Source of the DNA: a virus
IMG/VR virus record: IMGVR_UViG_3300042474_000294
Coordinates: 1-38,035 of that record
Reading direction: 5' to 3' (one strand)
DNA: 38,035 bases
Position numbers and translations under genes: made by a program. Numbering within the stretch: the stretch's first letter is position 1; every line of letters starts with the position of its first letter. The notes under the pieces are model-generated. The model searched no databases. It was not told where the DNA came from and was given only the letters and a program-made list of their open reading frames with translations. This document shows positions 1 to 6,955 of this stretch, one piece after another.

Positions 1-127
1 GATAGCTTAGACCGTGACTATTTCGCGCTGATCCATAGCATAGCCGCAAACTATTGGTTTACAGTTTATGATGTAAATAATTATTGTACATAAGCTTGCG
101 AACTGTAAAACATTAGTTTACACTGCA
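1..127. repeat. 127-bp direct repeat, left copy (contig overlap)
   Basis: Bases 1-127 are identical to 37909-38035. A repeat of exactly 127 bp at contig ends is what a de Bruijn assembler leaves when a circular graph is opened at k=127, so the best reading is a circular assembly (circularly permuted or concatemeric DNA) rather than a biological terminal repeat. The repeat contains no gene but does hold part of the upstream control region of the first operon. Confidence 0.95.
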
Positions 128-143
128 GTTGTTAGTTAACTAA
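58..143 (+). promoter_or_regulatory. Operator-like half-sites upstream of the early operon
   Basis: Four TTTACA half-sites form two inverted pairs: TTTACA (58-63) with TGTAAA (72-77), and TGTAAA (104-109) with TTTACA (117-122). A perfect 12-bp palindrome TTAGTTAACTAA follows at 132-143, just ahead of the GGAG ribosome binding site (146-149) of the gene at 158. The region is AT-rich and is the only upstream space for the rightward early operon, so promoter and operator function is inferred. No clean -35/-10 pair could be fixed. Confidence 0.45.
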
Positions 144-157
144 TTGGAGCTCAAAAA

Positions 158-346
158 ATGCTAAACAAACAGCAATTCAAGATTGTAGCAGTAGCCCTCA
201 AACACGCTAACAGCGGCAACAACGACAGCGCCGCGCGTGTGATTTCCGGCCTGTACCGCGCCGCGCGCAAACCCTCGCAACAAGAGGTGCTAGTCAGATT
301 AGCGCTCGCGTATGAGCTGACTTCCAACCCTCACTTCATTATCTAA
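158..346 (+). CDS. Small hypothetical early protein (62 aa)
   Basis: First gene of the rightward early operon. The ATG sits 8 bases after GGAG (146-149), within the motif TTGGAGCTCA that recurs in front of other genes of this phage. The protein is basic and probably helical, without Cys clusters, signal peptide or membrane segment, and I do not recognise a family. It is followed by a GGCCGC/GCGGCC hairpin (355-370) before the next gene. Its position right after the control region suggests an early takeover or regulatory protein, which is inference only. Confidence 0.7.
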   Translation: MLNKQQFKIVAVALKHANSGNNDSAARVISGLYRAARKPSQQEVLVRLALAYELTSNPHFII

Positions 347-349
347 ACC

Positions 350-374
350 TAAAAGGCCGCGCGAGCGGCCATTA
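350..374 (+). promoter_or_regulatory. GC-rich intergenic hairpin
   Basis: TAAAAGGCCG (350-359) and CGGCCATTA (366-374) flank a 6-base loop; GGCCGC pairs with GCGGCC. There is no long T-tract, so it is at most a weak terminator. It may instead protect the transcript end or expose the following ribosome binding site. The same flanks recur inside the gene at 667 (1335-1356). Confidence 0.4.
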
Positions 375-387
375 CTTGGAGCCCAAA

Positions 388-585
388 ATGACTGAGATTT
401 TAATTTACGGTTTACCGGCCGGCGAAACCCGCGCTTACTGCGAGGACTTACTTAGCACGCAGTGCAAAACACTAGCTGATATTGAAGCGGTTAAAACGGC
501 CGCTAGCGCGGCCGGATTTCACTCGTTTCGCATTGCATACTATAACGGCGAAAAGCCGGACTTTGAAAATGCTATTTCATTATGA
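388..585 (+). CDS. Small hypothetical early protein (65 aa)
   Basis: ATG at 388 is chosen over an upstream in-frame TTG (376) because GGAG at 378-381 lies at the right distance from the ATG and overlaps the TTG itself. The protein begins MTEILIYGLPAGETRAYCEDL, which resembles the start of a small alpha/beta fold, and ends KPDFENAISL. No catalytic motif is visible and the family is not recognised. Its stop overlaps the next start as ATGA (582-585), so it is probably translationally coupled to the micropeptide behind it. Confidence 0.7.
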   Translation: MTEILIYGLPAGETRAYCEDLLSTQCKTLADIEAVKTAASAAGFHSFRIAYYNGEKPDFENAISL

Positions 586-647
586 TCGACGAAATTATCG
601 CGATAGTACTTTTCGGCGCGGCCATTGTCGCCGCTTGTTTCCTCTAA
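582..647 (+). CDS. 21-aa membrane micropeptide
   Basis: The ATG overlaps the previous stop as ATGA and the frame runs 21 codons to TAA: MIDEIIAIVLFGAAIVAACFL. After an acidic start (D3, E4), the rest is one hydrophobic helix long enough to cross a membrane. The coupling, together with a similar 19-aa peptide at 2632, argues for a real gene, though it is far below normal calling cutoffs. Possible roles are inner-membrane modulation or superinfection interference; none is shown by the sequence. Confidence 0.45.
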   Translation: MIDEIIAIVLFGAAIVAACFL

Positions 648-666
648 ATTAAACTTAAGGTAAATT

Positions 667-1434
667 ATGCTCAAATATTCTTGCGTTAATCAATACCAAG
701 TCCATCTCACGCCTAAAAGCACTAACGCCAAAACGGGACCAATCCCCGTTAGCACGACGTCTCGCAAAACGTGTCCCGACGTGTGCCCGTTTAAAAAGGC
801 CGGCTGCTATGCTGAAAATTACGGCCTGAATTTTTTGTGGAACCGCGTAGACAATGGCACGGCCGGAACCGATTGGCCCACGTTTTGCAATGCGATTGAA
901 GCGTTACCGGCCGGCACACTATGGCGGTACGGCCAAGCTGGCGATTTACCTAATCAGGCCGGCCATATAGACGGCGAAGCGCTTGGGCACTTGGTCCAAG
1001 CCAATATTGGCAAGCGCGTTATTGCATATACCCACTGCGAGCCCACACTAGGCGACAATGCGAAATATATCAAGGGTTGTAATGACTGGGGTTTTACTGT
1101 CAATTTAAGCGCTAACACGCTAGAGCACGCCGACACGCTTGCAGATCTCGAAATAGGTCCTGTAGTAGTGGTGCTAGATTCTACGCAAACCGAAAACACG
1201 ACGACGCCGGCCGGCCGACGTGTGGTTATTTGCCCGGCCACTATCCGAGACGATGTGACGTGCAAAACGTGCGGTTTGTGCGCTATTGAGGACCGCAAGG
1301 CCGTTATCGGTTTTCCCGCGCACGGTACGGGCACTAAAAGGCCGAAGCGGCCATTAAATTCTATCGGAGCAAAATGTAATGAGAATGAATGCAAAATATG
1401 CCGGCGTATGCTCGGCCACGGGCCGGCCGTTTAG
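667..1434 (+). CDS. Cysteine-rich phage protein, DUF7227-like
   Basis: 255 aa. I recognise the family by its pattern: an N-terminal PVST...CPDVCPFKKAGCYAE block (C36, C40, C47), a central WRYGQAGDLP segment near residues 86-95, a SANxLEHAD/GPVVVVL segment (about 148-170), and a C-terminal cysteine cluster C189, C199, C202, C205 followed by GFPAHGT. These match phage and plasmid proteins I know as DUF7227, distantly reminiscent of mycobacteriophage gp88. A metal or Fe-S site is likely; the function is unknown. The start is supported by AAGG at 656-660. The C-terminus adds a further cysteine cluster (C237, C242, C245) that overlaps the next gene by 56 bases. Confidence 0.75.
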   Translation: MLKYSCVNQYQVHLTPKSTNAKTGPIPVSTTSRKTCPDVCPFKKAGCYAENYGLNFLWNRVDNGTAGTDWPTFCNAIEALPAGTLWRYGQAGDLPNQAGHIDGEALGHLVQANIGKRVIAYTHCEPTLGDNAKYIKGCNDWGFTVNLSANTLEHADTLADLEIGPVVVVLDSTQTENTTTPAGRRVVICPATIRDDVTCKTCGLCAIEDRKAVIGFPAHGTGTKRPKRPLNSIGAKCNENECKICRRMLGHGPAV

Positions 1435-1603
1435 CGCCGGCGACTTGATCGACTATAGCAAAGCAAAAAAGCGCGCCGTGCTAGTGGCCGAGAATCGATC
1501 GGAAAGCATAACGCTATTTGACGGCGACAAGGCCAGTACGTTTTACCGTAACGCGCGCGGCCGGTGCATCGATGCGCCATGCTGTGGTTGTTGCACTATT
1601 TAA
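1379..1603 (+). CDS. Small cysteine-cluster protein (74 aa), putative metal-binding
   Basis: Overlaps the DUF7227-like gene by 56 bases in another frame. GGAG (1366-1369) lies 9 bases before the ATG. The N-terminus (KYAGVCSATGRPFSAGDLI) resembles half of a zinc ribbon, as in phage proteins with a KYxGxCxxCGxxIxxG start, but here the second cysteine is replaced. The C-terminus carries a dense cluster RCIDAPCCGCCTI (C63, C68, C69, C71, C72). I have the impression that such tails occur next to DUF7227-type genes in other phages. A metal-binding partner of the preceding protein is the simplest guess. Confidence 0.65.
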   Translation: MRMNAKYAGVCSATGRPFSAGDLIDYSKAKKRAVLVAENRSESITLFDGDKASTFYRNARGRCIDAPCCGCCTI

Positions 1604-1619
1604 CTTTAGGGGATACGAC

Positions 1620-1775
1620 ATGCTATGTATTGAGATTGAATCGAGGGACGACGGCTATGCCGTTGTCAGGGTTTCGGACCGCTACGGGTTTATAAAAGCA
1701 TATGCCGGATGGAACGGGTTTGCCGCCTATGAGTTATTAAATGAAGAGAATTTAGACATTAGGGGCCGGACATGA
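1620..1775 (+). CDS. Small hypothetical protein (51 aa)
   Basis: Starts at the ATG at 1620, preceded by AGGGGAT (1608-1614). A longer frame from 1518 is open, but its extension lies inside the previous gene and has no ribosome binding site. The protein (MLCIEIESRDDGYAVVRVSD...) looks like a small beta-rich domain, with WNGFAAYELLNEENL near the end. Family not recognised. It ends in an ATGA overlap with the next gene at 1772. Confidence 0.6.
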   Translation: MLCIEIESRDDGYAVVRVSDRYGFIKAYAGWNGFAAYELLNEENLDIRGRT

Positions 1776-1927
1776 CTAATCATCAATTGGAATTACTTGC
1801 ACAATACGCGGCCTTTCGCTTAGGCTGCGAGCGCGCGCTAGCGCTGTTAGAAAACCCTGACGCGTCCGATTTTGACGCGGATAAAGTTATTCAATTCCTA
1901 AAAATCGTATTGAAGCCTAAAGCATGA
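1772..1927 (+). CDS. Small hypothetical helical protein (51 aa)
   Basis: Runs from the ATGA overlap at 1772-1775 to TGA at 1925-1927, where it overlaps the next start by ATGA. The translation (MTNHQLELLAQYAAFRLGCE..., ending KIVLKPKA) is predicted to be mostly helical. Two-sided ATGA coupling in an operon built this way is the main evidence that it is real. No family recognised. Confidence 0.55.
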   Translation: MTNHQLELLAQYAAFRLGCERALALLENPDASDFDADKVIQFLKIVLKPKA

Positions 1928-2214
1928 ATACTTCTGAGATAAAACAGGCCATCGCCAGGCGCCAGGGCCGGCGCGATGCGTTACAGGGTAAACCTTTAAT
2001 GAATATATTCGGCGCCACTGCGCGCGAAGCTTACGCGCAGGGCTATGCATCAATAAAAGAAAACCCTCCGCCTAAAAGCGATATAGCGGCCATAAGCGCC
2101 GCGCTGCGCGTAATTGACGAATACCGCCTGTCGCAAGGGTTAGACGACGACAGCGACGCCTATAACGCGCTAATTTGCGATATTGAATTACAACTATTGG
2201 AGCTCACAAAATGA
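1924..2214 (+). CDS. Hypothetical protein (96 aa)
   Basis: Helical, charged protein. Residues 1-45 contain RRQGRRDALQGKP and AREAYAQGYAS; the second half (DIAAISAALRVIDEYRLSQG) suggests a two-helix unit. The arrangement resembles small phage proteins that begin with a YxxGxxA repeat, but no named family can be assigned. It is coupled at both ends by ATGA overlaps (1924-1927 and 2211-2214). Confidence 0.65.
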   Translation: MNTSEIKQAIARRQGRRDALQGKPLMNIFGATAREAYAQGYASIKENPPPKSDIAAISAALRVIDEYRLSQGLDDDSDAYNALICDIELQLLELTK

Positions 2215-2423
2215 TTAAGTATGTAATTGAAACCGATACGTTCGTGACCGGTTGGGTGAATTGCTCGACCGATGAGGACGGGTACCCGCTCGCATTTAAC
2301 ACTCTTGAAGAGGCGCAGGAAGAGCTCGACCTTTATTTATCCGAGTTAAAACAAGCGTATAAAGAAAAGCATATTGACAGTTATAACCCCGAAGATTATC
2401 GCATAGCTGAGGTGACAGAATGA
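2211..2423 (+). CDS. Small acidic hypothetical protein (70 aa)
   Basis: The ATG overlaps the previous stop and is also preceded by TTGGAGCTCA, the recurrent ribosome binding motif of this operon. The protein is acidic: MIKYVIETDTFVTGWVNC, then a helix LEEAQEELDLYLSELKQAY, then a short strand. The TGW...DG...TLEEAxxEL pattern resembles small phage proteins that report no function. Coupled to the next gene by ATGA at 2420-2423. Confidence 0.65.
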   Translation: MIKYVIETDTFVTGWVNCSTDEDGYPLAFNTLEEAQEELDLYLSELKQAYKEKHIDSYNPEDYRIAEVTE

Positions 2424-2644
2424 TTAAATACACTAATGGCAAACCCGTACAGCATGGGGACGTTGTGCACGTTAAAAACCGGCCGTATACCGTCGACTCA
2501 TACGACCAGAAAAGCGGGTACGTCTACGCGCGCTCAATGGATGAATCCCGCACACTGCGCCCGCTATACCCGCGCGATATAGGCGCCTATTGGGATAACG
2601 TGCATCCAATTTTCGCGGAGGCGCTAAGCGCATGGCGTCCCTAA
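2420..2644 (+). CDS. Small hypothetical protein (74 aa)
   Basis: Starts MIKYTNGKPVQHGDVVHVKN, typical of a small SH3-like beta barrel (a GDxVxV turn followed by short strands), but the fold is inferred only from pattern. No catalytic residues are visible. GAGGTGAC precedes the start. Its 3' end overlaps the micropeptide gene at 2632 by 13 bases. Confidence 0.65.
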   Translation: MIKYTNGKPVQHGDVVHVKNRPYTVDSYDQKSGYVYARSMDESRTLRPLYPRDIGAYWDNVHPIFAEALSAWRP

Positions 2645-2691
2645 TAATCGCGGCCGTCGTGCTGCTAATGATTCTAACCTTCGACCTGTAA
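2632..2691 (+). CDS. 19-aa membrane micropeptide
   Basis: ATG at 2632, 20 codons to TAA at 2689-2691, product MASLIIAAVVLLMILTFDL. It is a single hydrophobic helix with an acidic residue near the end. GCGGAGG (2615-2621) lies upstream at a usable distance. It is the last frame of the early operon, immediately before the terminator. A second micropeptide of the same kind lies at 582. Confidence 0.4.
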   Translation: MASLIIAAVVLLMILTFDL

Positions 2692-2692
2692 T

Positions 2693-2716
2693 AAAACGGC
2701 CTTCTAGGCCGTTTTT
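2693..2716. terminator. Bidirectional terminator between convergent operons
   Basis: AAAACGGCCT (2693-2702) pairs perfectly with AGGCCGTTTT (2706-2715) around a 3-base loop, with A-runs and T-runs on both sides, so it can stop transcription from either strand. It lies 2 bases after the plus-strand micropeptide and covers the last codons of the minus-strand primase-helicase, whose TAG stop is at 2704-2706. Confidence 0.85.
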
Positions 2717-5001
2717 ACTATCTTGGGCGGCGCAGGTGTCTCTACCATGCGCCGCAAATCGGACTTAGTGTACTGTCGCGCCATATCGGGCGCCGCGAAT
2801 ATATGCTTTTTCGTTGTCAATTCCGTTGACATTACCCGTCCGCAGTCTACCCACTCGGCCTCTTGTAACGCGTGCATAAGCGCGGCCGGCGGCGTTTTGA
2901 CACCTAAAGGGGCGGAGCCCGCCAAACGCGCGCAAAGCGCTTGGAAGGGCCCTGCTATCACGCCGCGGGCAAATTCGCCCTGACGCTCGCATATCTGCGA
3001 GTATAGCCACGCCTCGGCGCTACTCATACCCTGTTCGATCATGCTGCGCTTAAAGTCCGTCACGGGAGGGGAGGCGGCCGGATTAAAAGCGCTTACGTCC
3101 CGCGCATAAAGCCACGCAGTGCACGCGGCCAACCCGCCGGCGCCATACCACGCCCATAGACGCGCGCTTTCCTCGGGCTCCATCTTGGGGGCGTTAGACC
3201 ACACGCAAAACCAGCGGCGGTCGTCCGAGTCTAGGGTAATGCTTACCCTGTCGTTCGAAAAGGCCAGTACAAACAAGCGGTTTGGCATATCGAAAGGGTG
3301 CAAACCCTTGCGATTGACCGTCAGGGTGTCGGGGGGTGCTGCAATTATGGGCTTAAGCATATTGGCAAGCGCTCGGCGTTCGCGCGCCTCGGGCTCGCGT
3401 AATTCGTTTAAGACTAAGATTTCGGTTTCAAGCTGATAATGGAATTGACTAAACAACTGCGCGGCCGTCATAATTCGCACGTTCTCATCATTAACGCCAC
3501 GGATACCCCAAAACAAGGGCGCCCACATCGAATCCTTACCCGAGCCCTGATGCCCGCCATGTAGGACGGCGTGATTAAGCTTGATTTTAGGGTTGCGTAG
3601 GGTAAACGCCATTACATCGAATATATGCTTGAGCTCGGCAGGGTCGGGCACCAAGCGCTTACAGTGTTCGAGCCACGGGGTGACATCGGCCGCCGCGGCC
3701 GCAGGGCGCAAATCACGCCACCGGTTACCGTAGGTTAGGCCGTTGCGCTCGACGATCACGTTATCGCCGGCAGCGAAGGTCACGCCCACAAGGGAGGGGG
3801 CGCCGCACTGGTTTCGGTTTTCGTCAAATGATACGGAAGCTTCAATACGGCGCTTGGCGTTATTGATACTCTTGCAGTCTATATGGCGAAAAATCGCGTT
3901 AAAGCTTGAGCGTGACACTTCGCGGCGCTCGACCATATCAAAATAACTGTCGTCGTTCTGGATGTAAGCAAAACGAGTAAACCACTCGGCCTTTTCGATG
4001 CGTCCGAGTTGTTTGCGCTCGACTTGCGCGACAATCTCAGCGGCACGGTCGGGGAAGGCCTCGGTAGGCTGCAATTTGGATAGCGCGCCCGTCATCATAG
4101 AAGCGAGTAATTCGTCTCTGAGGCCTGGGGTGTGTTGCGGGCCGCCTTGATCGCCCACCCATTGTAGGAAGGTCTGCGAGTCGAAGTCTAGGCAATGCGA
4201 ATGCAGACAGCAGTAGGCGCGCATCGAGGGGTTGTAACGACCCTCGGGGTTACCGTCGGTATGCTCGGCGTTGTTGGGGCAGACTACCCCCATCCAACCC
4301 TCGGGGTTGGGGCGTGAGAGCACAAGCTTATTCGAGCTTAGCCAGATCACGACATCATCATTACCATCGTCTGCGACGCGTATGGGTGTAAAGCGTGCGT
4401 TCTCGATCGGGGCGGGGGTGACAGCTAACGCCTCGCATATCTGGGCGAGACTGAATTCACGCGTCGGGTGAAACTCGGTTAAGCGTGCGGCGAAGTTCTC
4501 ACGCCCAGGCTTTAGGTTGACTGACTCGGGGAGCCGAAAATTACGCACGGCGTTCGTAGCCCCTGGGTCGGTGTAACCGGCCTCTGCAATTGCCTTGATG
4601 GCGGCGGTAAACTCATCAACGGTCGGGTGATCGTCCAACGCAAAAGTGTAGCCCCATTGGTAGTTGTCGGGAGAGGTTTCGATCTTCCAAGTGGGCTCAA
4701 TCGGGGGCAGCTTGGACTTGGTGCCGACGTCGTCTAGCACTAGGAAACCGACACGCTCGCAGTTAGCGATAGACGCAGACGGGTGCCCGTCTTTAAAACG
4801 GCTCACGATAAACATAGCCGTATTGGCGTACCACGCACCTTGACCGTTGTATTTTTCAGGCAAGTAAGCCGGCCAAGTGCACTTGATCGCACCATCGGCG
4901 TGAAACTGGTACTCGCCATTCTTTAACTGTGGCTTTTGACGCACAAAAAGTACGGTTTCGCCCTCTGGGGCTAAGTTTGTTATATACTCAAAAAAGTTCA
5001 T
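2704..5001 (-). CDS. Primase-helicase with DUF5906 (NrS-1 type) SF3-like helicase domain
   Basis: 765 aa, replication initiator and helicase. Residues about 50-200 resemble a plasmid RepB-like primase domain. CPNNAEHTDG (241-250) and CCLHSHC (264-270) suggest a zinc-binding segment. Residues about 440-650 form the helicase: Walker A GGHQGSGKDS (482-491), acidic strand ETEILVLNELREPE (Walker B, about 525-538), FVLAFSND sensor (about 577-584) and an arginine-finger candidate DDRRWF (593-598). This matches the DUF5906/NrS-1 polymerase-associated helicase family known from phages. AAGGAG sits ahead of the ATG. It follows the polymerase gene and should form the replication fork pair with it. Confidence 0.9.
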   Translation of the reverse strand: MNFFEYITNLAPEGETVLFVRQKPQLKNGEYQFHADGAIKCTWPAYLPEKYNGQGAWYANTAMFIVSRFKDGHPSASIANCERVGFLVLDDVGTKSKLPPIEPTWKIETSPDNYQWGYTFALDDHPTVDEFTAAIKAIAEAGYTDPGATNAVRNFRLPESVNLKPGRENFAARLTEFHPTREFSLAQICEALAVTPAPIENARFTPIRVADDGNDDVVIWLSSNKLVLSRPNPEGWMGVVCPNNAEHTDGNPEGRYNPSMRAYCCLHSHCLDFDSQTFLQWVGDQGGPQHTPGLRDELLASMMTGALSKLQPTEAFPDRAAEIVAQVERKQLGRIEKAEWFTRFAYIQNDDSYFDMVERREVSRSSFNAIFRHIDCKSINNAKRRIEASVSFDENRNQCGAPSLVGVTFAAGDNVIVERNGLTYGNRWRDLRPAAAAADVTPWLEHCKRLVPDPAELKHIFDVMAFTLRNPKIKLNHAVLHGGHQGSGKDSMWAPLFWGIRGVNDENVRIMTAAQLFSQFHYQLETEILVLNELREPEARERRALANMLKPIIAAPPDTLTVNRKGLHPFDMPNRLFVLAFSNDRVSITLDSDDRRWFCVWSNAPKMEPEESARLWAWYGAGGLAACTAWLYARDVSAFNPAASPPVTDFKRSMIEQGMSSAEAWLYSQICERQGEFARGVIAGPFQALCARLAGSAPLGVKTPPAALMHALQEAEWVDCGRVMSTELTTKKHIFAAPDMARQYTKSDLRRMVETPAPPKIVKTA

Positions 5002-5016
5002 GTAATACTCCTTGTT

Positions 5017-5046
5017 AGCCCGCCCTAGTCCGGCGGGCTTTTTTTT
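5017..5046 (+). terminator. Plus-strand intrinsic terminator antisense to the replication operon
   Basis: Perfect 8-bp GC-rich stem AGCCCGCC (5017-5024) / GGCGGGCT (5032-5039), 7-base loop, then eight T residues (5039-5046) on the plus strand. In the direction of the flanking minus-strand genes there is no U-tract after the stem, only the AAGGAG of the primase-helicase gene. It should therefore stop antisense transcription moving rightward. Confidence 0.75.
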
Positions 5047-6955
5047 ACTTACCGTATCTGGTCATAATCTGCGCTTCAACGCCCAACGGAAGATCAGGGC
5101 ACCAAGCGGGAGGCGTGCACATCACACGCTCCAATTCAAGCATAGCTGTTTCGGGATCTTCGACTTCGAGTACGATTTCGTCATGTACATGAAGTACTGC
5201 GTCTGGTAGCTCACGCAGTGCGTAGCGTAGTACGTCGTTGGCTGCGGCTTGGGTGATATTCTCGCAAGCGAGTCCTTTCCAGAGCCTAGCGCGTGGCCAC
5301 TCTGTGGCGTCGGCGGCAGGCTTCCAAGCGGCTTTGGCATAAGTAACACCGTCATTATCAAGTTTGGCGAACGGGTAACACAGAACGCGTCCCGAAGGTA
5401 AAGCGTACCATAAGTGCGTGCCATCAAACAGGTACGTCACGCGTCCTGCGCTAAATTCATAACCTTTATTTCGCATAGCACGGGTGTACGCTTCTTCAAG
5501 CTTTTGCCAGTAGGGCACCGACCACTGATTGGCACGACGCCAAGCGTCTACCATGCGCCGCGCGTCCGACTCGGGTAAGTGAATACCGTAGGCGCGACCC
5601 ATTGCAGCAAAGGCACCCACGCCACCGGCGAACCCACAAGCGAGCTCTTGAACCTTACCAATCTGGCGTTGATCTTTGCTGATCTCTTGGGTGTGAAAGG
5701 TTGCGCGTGCGTTAGCGACATACACATCCTCGCCACGGCGAAACAAGTCAAGTTTAGCGTTGCCCGCTACGCAGTTGGACAGCCACGGATTCATGCGCGC
5801 TTCAATAGACGACCAGTCAGCAACAACTAATGCTTTACCTTTGGCTGGAATGATTGAAGGTCGAAGCATTCCCTTGAGTACGTCTGTAATTCGTTTGCCG
5901 TACTTGGGGACGATGTCATGTCCTCTGACCATTGCTTGTCGTACCGCATCTGGGTCGTCTGCGCATCGACGAGTGAAATTATGGACTTGGGCGCCATAGC
6001 TTGATGCTCGGCCTGTTGCGCTACCGCCCGCAAAAACGAACGCTCCGCGGACGCGGTGGTCTTCAATGTCCGCCAAGTCTTTAAGGCGGCTGAACTTCGC
6101 AACCGACGACGCCCAAAGGTCATCGGCGCACTGTATGACTTCGGCCACGTCGGGCGGTACTTGCTCGGGGTCGTCCATTGCGAGTAGGTTCGCACGAACC
6201 GTTTTGTCGATGCTGTACTTACCATCTTCAACCTCCATAAGTTTTAACGCGTCTTGGCCGACCCTTTCTTTGACCCACTCGCGCATTTTCGGCGACCGGA
6301 CTGACGTGATCGCGCCATCGGTGACGGATCGGACAATGGACTGTATATCTTCGAGCTCTTGTGCCGCATATCCAACGGCTGCTGTGGCAAGATGCACGTC
6401 CACCAAGACGCCACGGTCGTTGATTCGTTCGTTGACATGATAATCTCCTAGCTCATCCGGTGAGAGGGGGCGCATACCTAAGCTAATCGCACGCATGGCA
6501 CGCACGTCCTGCTCACAGTATTGCACGAGTTCGGTCATAAGTGCAGGGTCGTTCTTAAACGGCGGCACGCACAGCGCACGGATAAGTTGCGCGCCGCGGT
6601 GATCTTTCTTCATGCTTGCCCCTGCAAAGCGACCCACGTCCTCAAGTGAGCCTGGGGCACAGTTGGCACGGGCTTGTGCTGCGGTGCAGTAGAATTGCTC
6701 TAAGTCGAACTGTACATTGAGTACATACCAGAAGATCAGGCGCTCAAAGGTTGCGTTATGCGCGCGTATCTCGCCCGTGTGGTGCCGGACATCTTCGGGG
6801 AATGGTTGATCGGGCGTCCAAGTACGCACGTCTTCATCGTCAAACGCATACGACATACAAAGCACGTCTGTTGTGCCGTCCTGCGCGTAATTGTAGACGC
6901 CGTGCTTCTTTAGGTCGCAATGGCTACGGGTTTCAAAGTCGCACCAAAGGATCAT
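5045..6955 (-). CDS. polA: DNA polymerase, family A, with 3'-5' exonuclease and Leu at the 762 position
   Basis: 636 aa. Exonuclease motifs: CDFETRS (D6, E8), AHNATFER (N67, E71) and YCEQD (Y146, D150). Polymerase motif A is VVADWSSIEAR (D380, E385, R387), motif B runs from R430 through K434 to F442, and motif C is HVHDE (H591, D592, E593). No 5'-3' exonuclease domain is present. In motif B the residue four after the conserved lysine, equivalent to E. coli Phe762, is leucine (L438), and the Tyr766 position is Phe. The start overlaps the preceding small gene as ATGA (6952-6955). It replicates the phage genome together with the primase-helicase. Confidence 0.95.
   Translation of the reverse strand: MILWCDFETRSHCDLKKHGVYNYAQDGTTDVLCMSYAFDDEDVRTWTPDQPFPEDVRHHTGEIRAHNATFERLIFWYVLNVQFDLEQFYCTAAQARANCAPGSLEDVGRFAGASMKKDHRGAQLIRALCVPPFKNDPALMTELVQYCEQDVRAMRAISLGMRPLSPDELGDYHVNERINDRGVLVDVHLATAAVGYAAQELEDIQSIVRSVTDGAITSVRSPKMREWVKERVGQDALKLMEVEDGKYSIDKTVRANLLAMDDPEQVPPDVAEVIQCADDLWASSVAKFSRLKDLADIEDHRVRGAFVFAGGSATGRASSYGAQVHNFTRRCADDPDAVRQAMVRGHDIVPKYGKRITDVLKGMLRPSIIPAKGKALVVADWSSIEARMNPWLSNCVAGNAKLDLFRRGEDVYVANARATFHTQEISKDQRQIGKVQELACGFAGGVGAFAAMGRAYGIHLPESDARRMVDAWRRANQWSVPYWQKLEEAYTRAMRNKGYEFSAGRVTYLFDGTHLWYALPSGRVLCYPFAKLDNDGVTYAKAAWKPAADATEWPRARLWKGLACENITQAAANDVLRYALRELPDAVLHVHDEIVLEVEDPETAMLELERVMCTPPAWCPDLPLGVEAQIMTRYGK

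Noticed and set aside
954-1394. 146-aa minus-strand open frame
   Set aside because: Antisense of the DUF7227-like gene, whose motifs are clear.
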